Source: Janthinobacterium sp. GW456P
GTDB lineage: Bacteria > Pseudomonadota > Gammaproteobacteria > Burkholderiales > Burkholderiaceae_D
NCBI RefSeq assembly: GCF_002127655.1
Contig: NZ_NEHB01000001.1
Coordinates: forward strand, 335,972-399,971
Direction of reading: 5' to 3'
DNA: 64,000 nt
A program made the translations under genes and the position numbers. Of this stretch, positions 58,226 through 64,000 are shown one piece after another (within the stretch, counting starts at the first letter, position 1; every line of letters begins with the position of its first letter). The notes under the pieces are model-generated. The model was not told where the DNA came from. It searched no databases and was given only the letters and a program-made list of their open reading frames with translations.

Positions 58226-60280
58226 TTGACCGATCACAATTTATTGCCAGTAAACCCGGATGGCCAGCCGACCGATCTGCAAGCGACTCCGCCGGCCGAA
58301 CCACAGGCGGCGCCTGGCAAGCATGATGCCGACATCGAGCGCCTGTTTGGCGCCGGCGGCCCGCTCGGTCCGGCCGTGGGCAGCTACAAGCCGCGCCGTT
58401 CGCAAACGGAAATGGCCAAGGCCATCGCCAGCGCCATCGACAGCCAGACGACCCTGATCGCCGAGGCGGGCACGGGCACCGGCAAGACCTTCGCCTATCT
58501 GGTGCCGGCCCTGATGTGGGGCGGCAAGACCATCGTTTCCACCGGCACGAAAAACTTGCAGGATCAATTGTTCCTGCGCGATATCCCGACCGTGCGCGCC
58601 GCGCTGCAGGCGCCCGTCTCCGTCGCCCTGCTGAAAGGTCGCTCGAACTACGTCTGTCATTACCACCTGGAACGCACCCTGCAGAACGGGCGCATGACCT
58701 CGCGCGACGACGTGGGGCATCTGCGCGAAATTTCGCGCTTCATCAAGATGACCAGCTCCGGCGACAAGGCCGAACTGGCCAAGGTGCCGGAAAACGCCAT
58801 GATCTGGAACCTGGTGACGTCCACGCGCGACACCTGCATGGGCGCCGAGTGCCAGTATTACCAGGATTGCTTCGTCATGAAGGCCCGCAAGGAAGCGCAG
58901 CAGGCCGACGTGGTGGTGGTCAACCACCATTTGTTCTTTGCCGACGTGGCCCTGAAAGACACGGGCGTGGCCGAATTGCTGCCTTCGGCCAATACCATCA
59001 TCTTCGATGAGGCACACCAGCTGCCCGATACGGCAACCTTGTTCTTCGGTAACACGGTGTCGACCTCGCAAATCCTGGAACTGTGCCGCGACGTGCTTGC
59101 CGAGGGACTCGCGCACGCGCGCGGCATCGATTGGGCCAAGACCGTGACGGTGGTGGAAAAGGCGGCGCGCGACCTGCGCCTGACGTTCCCGCAGGATATC
59201 GTGCGCCTGTCGCTGCCGCAGATCGCCCCGTCGAGCGACTTTTTCCCTGCGCTCGACACGCTCAAGGATGAGCTTGACGGCATGGTGGCCGTGCTGGAAA
59301 CCCAGGCGGAACGGGCGGAAACGCTGGAGCAGTGCAGGGTGCGCGGCGTCGAGCTGGCGCAGCAATTGAGCGGCTGGAAGTTCGATCCGAAGGCGAAAGT
59401 GGCGGCCGGTGAAGAGGCCGTGTTCTGGGTGGAAGCGTTTTCCAGTTCCCTGCAGTTGCACAAAACGCCATTGTCGATCGCGCCGATCTTCAACAACCAG
59501 CGCGAAGGCACGCCGCGCAGCTGGATTTTCACGTCCGCCACCCTGGCCGTGAAAAACGATTTCAAGCATTTTTCCGAGCAGATGGGCTTGACGGGCGAAC
59601 CGTCGCATACGTGGCCGAGTCCGTTCGACTATGGCCAGCAGGGTTTGCTGTTCGTGCCGCAAAACCTGCCGCAGCCGAACTCGCTCGGCTACACGGATGC
59701 CGTCATCGACTGCGCCTTGCCCATCATCGAGGCGGCGGGCGGGCGCACCTTCTTCCTGTGCACCACCTTGCGCGCCGTGAAGCGGGCCGCCGAGCGTCTG
59801 GCCGACGAATTCAGGCAGCGGGGCCTGAACTTCCCCCTGTTCGTGCAGGGAGAGAAGGGCCGTACGGAATTGCTCGACCAGTTCCGCGCCGCCGGCAATG
59901 GCGTGCTGATTGGCAGCCAGAGCTTCTGGGAAGGTGTCGACGTGCGCGGCGATGCCTTGTCCCTGGTCATCATCGACAAGCTGCCGTTCGCGCCGCCGGA
60001 CGACCCGGTGCTGGCCGCCCGCATCGAAGTGATGGAAAAGCAGGGCAAGAATGGTTTCATGCACCATTCGCTGCCGGAAGCCATCATCAACCTGAAGCAG
60101 GGCGCGGGCAGACTGATCCGCGACGAGGGCGACCGGGGTGTGCTGATGATCTGCGATCCGCGCCTCATTTCCAAGCCGTACGGCAAGCGCATCTGGCAAA
60201 GCCTGCCGCCGTTCAAGCGTACGCGTGACACAAACGAAGTGGTGGAGTTCTTCCGCAACCTGCCGGCCAGGGACGCGTAG
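58226..60280 (+). CDS. DinG/YoaA-family ATP-dependent DNA helicase
   Basis: A 684-residue superfamily-2 helicase that starts with TTG at 58226. Walker A is EAGTGTGKTFAYLVPAL, the DEAH box IIFDEAHQLPD, and four cysteines (NYVCHYH, DTCMGAECQYYQDCFVM) form the [4Fe-4S] site of the XPD/DinG group. Motif VI is INLKQGAGRLIRDEGD. It unwinds 5'-tailed or stalled-fork DNA during repair. It lies alone and ends in a hairpin terminator. Confidence 0.93.
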   Translation: MTDHNLLPVNPDGQPTDLQATPPAEPQAAPGKHDADIERLFGAGGPLGPAVGSYKPRRSQTEMAKAIASAIDSQTTLIAEAGTGTGKTFAYLVPALMWGGKTIVSTGTKNLQDQLFLRDIPTVRAALQAPVSVALLKGRSNYVCHYHLERTLQNGRMTSRDDVGHLREISRFIKMTSSGDKAELAKVPENAMIWNLVTSTRDTCMGAECQYYQDCFVMKARKEAQQADVVVVNHHLFFADVALKDTGVAELLPSANTIIFDEAHQLPDTATLFFGNTVSTSQILELCRDVLAEGLAHARGIDWAKTVTVVEKAARDLRLTFPQDIVRLSLPQIAPSSDFFPALDTLKDELDGMVAVLETQAERAETLEQCRVRGVELAQQLSGWKFDPKAKVAAGEEAVFWVEAFSSSLQLHKTPLSIAPIFNNQREGTPRSWIFTSATLAVKNDFKHFSEQMGLTGEPSHTWPSPFDYGQQGLLFVPQNLPQPNSLGYTDAVIDCALPIIEAAGGRTFFLCTTLRAVKRAAERLADEFRQRGLNFPLFVQGEKGRTELLDQFRAAGNGVLIGSQSFWEGVDVRGDALSLVIIDKLPFAPPDDPVLAARIEVMEKQGKNGFMHHSLPEAIINLKQGAGRLIRDEGDRGVLMICDPRLISKPYGKRIWQSLPPFKRTRDTNEVVEFFRNLPARDA

Positions 60281-60289
60281 GTCCTGCTT

Positions 60290-60318
60290 GCCGGCGCCAT
60301 CGGCGCGCCGGCTTATTT
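60290..60318 (+). terminator. Terminator after the DinG-family gene
   Basis: GCCGGCGC pairs with GCGCCGGC across a 7-nt loop and is followed by TTATTT. Confidence 0.65.
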
Positions 60319-60374
60319 CCCTTTGTTATCAAGCGAGTAGCGTTTTTCGCGCGCTGCGTGCCTGCGCGCCGGGC

Positions 60375-60412
60375 ATGCCAGAAAACGGCGCGATCACGCC
60401 ATTTTCTGGCAT
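60375..60412. repeat. 38-bp inverted repeat upstream of the TIR-like gene
   Basis: Arms of 16 bp, ATGCCAGAAAACGGCG and CGCCATTTTCTGGCAT, with one mismatch and a 6-nt centre (CGATCA). No T tract follows on either strand. It lies 138 bp before the TIR-like start and may be an operator, an RNA hairpin or the end of an old mobile element. Confidence 0.7.
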
Positions 60413-60550
60413 TGTGACGCATGTCCAGGACGCCAGACACATCTTTGTGCCAGCGCAAACAGTCTTGTTGCCGGGCAGTCTACAGTGAGCTCATGCCTTG
60501 CAGGATGAGGCGCGGCGACGGCAGGGCCGCACGGGGAACAGGGGGATGCC

Positions 60551-61156
60551 ATGGAGATCCGCTACGGCTGTTTCTTGAGTTATGCACACGGCCAATATGC
60601 GTTCATGAACAAGTTCAAGAATGACCTCATCGAGGCGCTGGCGTGCTATCTGGAGCCGCACCTCGACCGCGAGGAAGTCCTGTTCATCGACAGCGAGCAA
60701 CTGGGCGGCGGCGACGATATCGACCAGCGCGTGGCGCGCGCCATGTGCCAGAGCGTCTGCATGATCGTGCTGTACACGCCCAAATATGAAGCGCACGGCT
60801 ACACGCGGCGCGAATTTGCCGCCATGCAGCTGATCGAACAAGAGCGCCGCGCCTGGTATGAACTGCCCAGCCACCTGATCATCCCCATCATCATGACGCG
60901 CCATCCGGACGGCTTGCCGCCGCAAATCACGGAGTCGGGTCTGTACGTCGATTTTTCCGGCTATACGCTGGCCAGCGGCGACCTGAAGTCGAATCCGCAA
61001 TACCTGCCCGACATCGAACGCATCGTGCAGCGCATCGCCACGCATTACCACTTGCTCAAGCGGTCAACACCGCCCGGCCACGATTGCAGCCGTTTCGTGT
61101 TGCCCGATATTCCACCGGAATGGCGCGCCATTCCGCCTCCCCACTTTCCACGTTAA
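60551..61156 (+). CDS. TIR-like domain protein
   Basis: A 201-residue soluble protein with the TIR/SEFIR-like fold. RYGCFLSYAHGQ is box 1; LFIDSEQLGGGDDIDQRVARAM is the central strand and following helix; CMIVLYTPKYEAHGYTRREFAAM contains Glu88, in the position of the catalytic glutamate of TIR NADases. The protein resembles the FxsC TIR-like component of the actinobacterial FxSxx-COOH systems. It is followed 19 bp later by a KGGTGRT ATPase with TPRs and is almost surely cotranscribed. Whether it cleaves NAD is not known. The C-terminus beyond residue 160 is Pro/Arg-rich. Confidence 0.8.
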   Translation: MEIRYGCFLSYAHGQYAFMNKFKNDLIEALACYLEPHLDREEVLFIDSEQLGGGDDIDQRVARAMCQSVCMIVLYTPKYEAHGYTRREFAAMQLIEQERRAWYELPSHLIIPIIMTRHPDGLPPQITESGLYVDFSGYTLASGDLKSNPQYLPDIERIVQRIATHYHLLKRSTPPGHDCSRFVLPDIPPEWRAIPPPHFPR

Positions 61157-61175
61157 TCACGTAAAAGGTCCCGTC

Positions 61176-63641
61176 ATGGAATGCCAACGCCTCTCCCTGC
61201 CGCCTTTGAGCGCCCCTGGCGAAGTCGTCACCTTCTATTCCTACAAGGGCGGCACCGGCCGCACCATGGCCCTGTCGAATATCGCCGTCCTGCTGGCGCG
61301 CCGGGAAAACGCCAGCGTGCCCGTGCTGATGCTGGACTGGGACATGGAAGCGCCGGGCCTGCACCATTATTTCGAGCAGCACGAGGAGCGGCCGGGCGTG
61401 CTCGAGTTCTTCGAGGCGTGCCGCCAGCAGATCGAACGTATCAGTCTGGAAACGGCGGGCGGGCGCGCCTGCGGGCAGGGTACCGGTCGCGAGGACGCGG
61501 CGCTGGCCCAGCGCGTGCTCGACGCCATCGACTGGCAGCAGTACGTGGTGCGCGTCGACCAGGGCAGTCCGTTGTACCTGATGCGCGCGGGGCGCTTCGA
61601 CGCCAGCTACAGTGAGCGTCTGGCGCAGATGCGCTGGGATCAGCTATTCGACAGCTGCCCGGCCCTGTTCCGCTGCTTTGCCGACACCCTGGCCCAGCAT
61701 TTCCGCTACGTGCTCGTCGATTCGCGCACGGGGCGCACGGACAGCGCCGGCATCTGCACCACCTTGCTGCCGAAAAAGCTGGTGGTGGTCTTCACGCCAA
61801 ACCGGCAAAGCCTGGAGGGCGTCGACGCGCTCGTCACGCGGGCCATCGAGTACCGGCGCAGCCATGAAGATGAACAGCGCCCGCTGCTCGTGTATCCCTT
61901 GCCGTCGCGCATAGAAATGGGCGATGGCGCGCAGCGCGCCGAGTGGCGCCGCGGCGACGTGCACAAGGGCATCGCCGGCTTCCAGCCCATGTTCGAGCGC
62001 CTGCTGCGCACGTCCTACGGCTTGCCGCAGATCGCCCTCGACAGCTATTTCGACGAAGTCCAGCTGCAGCAGACGAAAACCTTTGCCTATGGCGAGCAGC
62101 TGGCCGTGCGCATCGACCAGGGCGGCGACCGCTTTTCCCTTACGCGCACCTTCGAAGCCTTTTTGCACTGGCTGACGGGCGGCTACTTTCCCTGGCAATC
62201 GAGCCGCGAAATCGCCTTGCTGGGCGCCATCAGCGAAGCGCGCCAGGCCTTGCAGCTGGAACCGGGCCGCGCCGTGGCCCTTCCGCTGGCGCGCGATCTG
62301 GCCCGTCTGGGCGAGCTGTACCGCAAGGATGGACGCAGCGCGCAGGCGCTCGACGCCTTCCGCCAGAGCGTCGAGATCCGCGTGCGCCTGCTGGGCGAGG
62401 AGCATCCCGACAGTCTGGCGTGCAAGAGCGGCATGGCGCGCCTGCTGCGCCAGCTGGGCAAGCTCGATGAAGCGCGCTTCCTGGAAGAAGACGTGCTCGA
62501 CGTGCGCGAGCGCGTGCTGGGCAGCGAGCATCCCGACACCCTGGCCGCCCGGGCCTGCCTGGCGAAAACCTTGTTGCTGCAGGGCGAGCTGGCGGCGGCG
62601 CTGCTGCTGCAGGATACGGTGCTGGCCACCTACGTGCGCCAGCTGGGCGGCGAGCATCCGCTGACCCTGGATGCGATGGATGGCCGCGCCGCCACCTTGC
62701 TGCGCATGGGCAGGCTGGCGCAGGCGCGGCAATTGCTGGGCACGGTGGTGGCGGCGCGCGAGCGCCTGTTTGGCGCCGAGCATGGCGATACCTTGCGCAG
62801 CAAGCTGGCCCTGGCGCAGGCGCTGGGACGCGAAGGCGACCTGGAGGGCGCACGGCGCCTGCTCGCCGCCGTGCTGCAGGTGCAGGAGCGGCGCCTGGGC
62901 GGCGACCATGCGGCGACCCTGTCCACGCGCGACTTGCTGGCCGATATCGTGGCCGGGCAGGGCGACTGGGCCGGCGCGCGCCAGCTGCATGAAGACCAGG
63001 TGGCGGCGCGCGAGCGCACGCACGGGCTCGACCATCCGGAAACCTTGATGAGCCAGCGCAAGCTGGCCGAGGCGCTGCTGCGGCGCGGTGAACTCGATGC
63101 GGCGCGCAGCGTGCAGGAGCAGGTGCTGGAAGTGCATGCGCGCCTGCTGGGCGAAGACCACCTCGATACCTTGCACAGCAAGAAGCAATTGGCCGGCACC
63201 CTGCAGCAGCAGGGCGACAACGAGGCGGCGCGCCTGCTGGAAGACGCCGTGCTCAGCGGCAGTGACCGGCTCTTGAATGCGTCCGTCACGGGGCATGCGG
63301 ACAGCGTGCTCGACGGTGCGCGGCATTTGCAGGAAACCATCCTGGCCGGCCGCGCCAACGAACAGGATGCGGCCGAGCCGGACACCCTGGCCAGCATGAT
63401 CTCTATGCTGCAAGGCATGATCGAACGGGAACAGTATGCGCAGGCGGGCGAACTGGCCGAACATTTGAAATCCTGCCTGCTGCGCCCTGGCGTGCCGGGC
63501 AAGCTGCGCAGGCGCGGCATGGCGCAGCTGAAAAGAATGTACAAGTTGCAAGGCGACCTGAATGCCTTGCTGGCCTTGCAGGAGGATGAGGTGCAGGCGC
63601 TGGAAGGGGCGCTGTCGGAAGCGCGCATCGAGCAGCGCTGA
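61176..63641 (+). CDS. MinD/ParA-like KGGTGRT ATPase with seven TPRs (FxsT-like)
   Basis: An 821-residue two-part protein. The N-terminal 330 residues are a deviant-Walker ATPase: KGGTGRT at residues 24-30, LMLDWDMEAPGLHHYF (the D-x-D-x-E-x-P switch), and VLVDSRTGRTDSAGIC at about residue 178. Residues about 385-700 form seven kinesin-light-chain-type TPRs of 42 residues, each marked by a GxEHPxTL-like motif. A smaller C-terminal helical part follows. Its architecture matches FxsT-like and related signalling NTPases that use TPRs to detect a partner. It is coupled to a TIR-like gene. No RiPP precursor or radical SAM gene is nearby. Confidence 0.85.
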   Translation: MECQRLSLPPLSAPGEVVTFYSYKGGTGRTMALSNIAVLLARRENASVPVLMLDWDMEAPGLHHYFEQHEERPGVLEFFEACRQQIERISLETAGGRACGQGTGREDAALAQRVLDAIDWQQYVVRVDQGSPLYLMRAGRFDASYSERLAQMRWDQLFDSCPALFRCFADTLAQHFRYVLVDSRTGRTDSAGICTTLLPKKLVVVFTPNRQSLEGVDALVTRAIEYRRSHEDEQRPLLVYPLPSRIEMGDGAQRAEWRRGDVHKGIAGFQPMFERLLRTSYGLPQIALDSYFDEVQLQQTKTFAYGEQLAVRIDQGGDRFSLTRTFEAFLHWLTGGYFPWQSSREIALLGAISEARQALQLEPGRAVALPLARDLARLGELYRKDGRSAQALDAFRQSVEIRVRLLGEEHPDSLACKSGMARLLRQLGKLDEARFLEEDVLDVRERVLGSEHPDTLAARACLAKTLLLQGELAAALLLQDTVLATYVRQLGGEHPLTLDAMDGRAATLLRMGRLAQARQLLGTVVAARERLFGAEHGDTLRSKLALAQALGREGDLEGARRLLAAVLQVQERRLGGDHAATLSTRDLLADIVAGQGDWAGARQLHEDQVAARERTHGLDHPETLMSQRKLAEALLRRGELDAARSVQEQVLEVHARLLGEDHLDTLHSKKQLAGTLQQQGDNEAARLLEDAVLSGSDRLLNASVTGHADSVLDGARHLQETILAGRANEQDAAEPDTLASMISMLQGMIEREQYAQAGELAEHLKSCLLRPGVPGKLRRRGMAQLKRMYKLQGDLNALLALQEDEVQALEGALSEARIEQR

Positions 63642-63735
63642 GCTTGCGCGCCAGGTTCACGCGGCGGCACAAAAAATGCTGCCTATCGGCGTGCGGCATG
63701 CGCAGTGTGGGCATTGCTTCAGGTAAAATCTCGTT

Positions 63736-64000
63736 ATGAGAATCCTTATCAGTAACGACGACGGCTACCTGGCGCCTGGCCTGGCGGCCCTGGCCGACGC
63801 CCTCGCGCCCATTGCCGACATCGTGGTGGTGGCGCCCGACAGCAACCGTTCGGGCGCGTCCAATTCGCTGTCCCTGGACCGGCCCCTGTCCGTGCAGAAG
63901 GCCGCCAACGGCTTTTATTTTGTCAACGGCACGCCCACCGACTGCGTGCACGTGGCGCTGACGGGCATGCTCATCGAGCGCCCCGACCTGGTGGTCTCCG
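63736..64000 (+). CDS. surE: 5'/3'-nucleotidase SurE, 3' truncated by window
   Basis: The first 88 residues of a SurE phosphatase: [23 protein letters not shown] with the metal-binding Asp-Asp, [21 protein letters not shown] with the catalytic Asn/Ser, and [14 protein letters not shown]. It dephosphorylates nucleoside monophosphates and polyphosphate in the stationary phase. A -10-like TAAAAT lies 6 bp before the ATG, so a very short or absent leader is possible. The window ends inside the gene. Confidence 0.95.
   Translation, partial: MRILISNDDGYLAPGLAALADALAPIADIVVVAPDSNRSGASNSLSLDRPLSVQKAANGFYFVNGTPTDCVHVALTGMLIERPDLVVS

Noticed and set aside
60493-60550. A short frame before the TIR-like gene as a possible FxSxx-type precursor peptide
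   Set aside because: The translation is Arg/Gly-rich, runs out of frame into the TIR-like gene and does not end in FxSxx.

Overview
The window looks like chromosome of a high-GC betaproteobacterium, most likely Oxalobacteraceae (Janthinobacterium, Massilia or Duganella type). This rests on the operon style sdhCDAB-sdhE-gltA and odhA-odhB-lpdA, the mdh / CitE-like / acnA block beside them, a DUF2863 gene and the protein sequences. No database was searched, so the genus is an inference.

Layout. 1-6.4 kb: an RND drug-efflux operon (adaptor cut by the window start, 1054-aa pump, outer-membrane lipoprotein channel) followed by a TetR regulator. 6.5-10.9 kb: a tRNA-Pro(GGG) with promoter and terminator, then a visibly lower-GC stretch resembling a small island: a possible barstar-like orphan, an unrecognised gene, the 3' remnant of an IS5-type transposase, and a divergent AraC regulator/MFS exporter pair. 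11.3-19 kb: S9 peptidase, acyl-CoA-dehydrogenase-like protein, a lipoprotein, a chemoreceptor with a CheR-docking-like tail, a TorF-type porin and a small unknown. 19-24.6 kb: L-lactate catabolism (lldR divergent from lldE-lldG-lldF and the permease lldP). 24.7-31.1 kb: FMN reductase, DUF3563 protein, FucP-type sugar transporter with two upstream operator-like palindromes, LysR, succinate/acetyl-CoA CoA-transferase, a coiled-coil membrane protein and a TetR regulator. 31.4-34.5 kb: M14 carboxypeptidase, CYTH protein, a pair of REP-like repeats and a DUF2863 protein.

34.6-56 kb is a TCA-cycle supercluster: acnA, an MliC-like protein, a CitE-like lyase and mdh on the minus strand; then a GntR/UTRA regulator, sdhCDAB, sdhE and gltA on the plus strand; after an accessory patch (HxlR, flavodoxin-like reductase, degenerate metallo-beta-lactamase-like remnant, LysR) come odhA, odhB, a SHOCT-PspC membrane protein and lpdA. 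With succinate:CoA transferase at 28.4 kb, most TCA steps from oxaloacetate to succinate and on to fumarate are encoded here, plus malate to oxaloacetate. 56-60.3 kb holds zapE, a lipoprotein, a DUF465 protein and a DinG-family helicase.

60.3-63.6 kb is the most unusual part: a TIR-like protein followed 19 bp later by a MinD-like KGGTGRT ATPase with seven kinesin-light-chain-type TPRs at exact 126-bp spacing, preceded by a 38-bp inverted repeat. It looks like a compact two-gene signalling or immunity module. The window ends inside surE.
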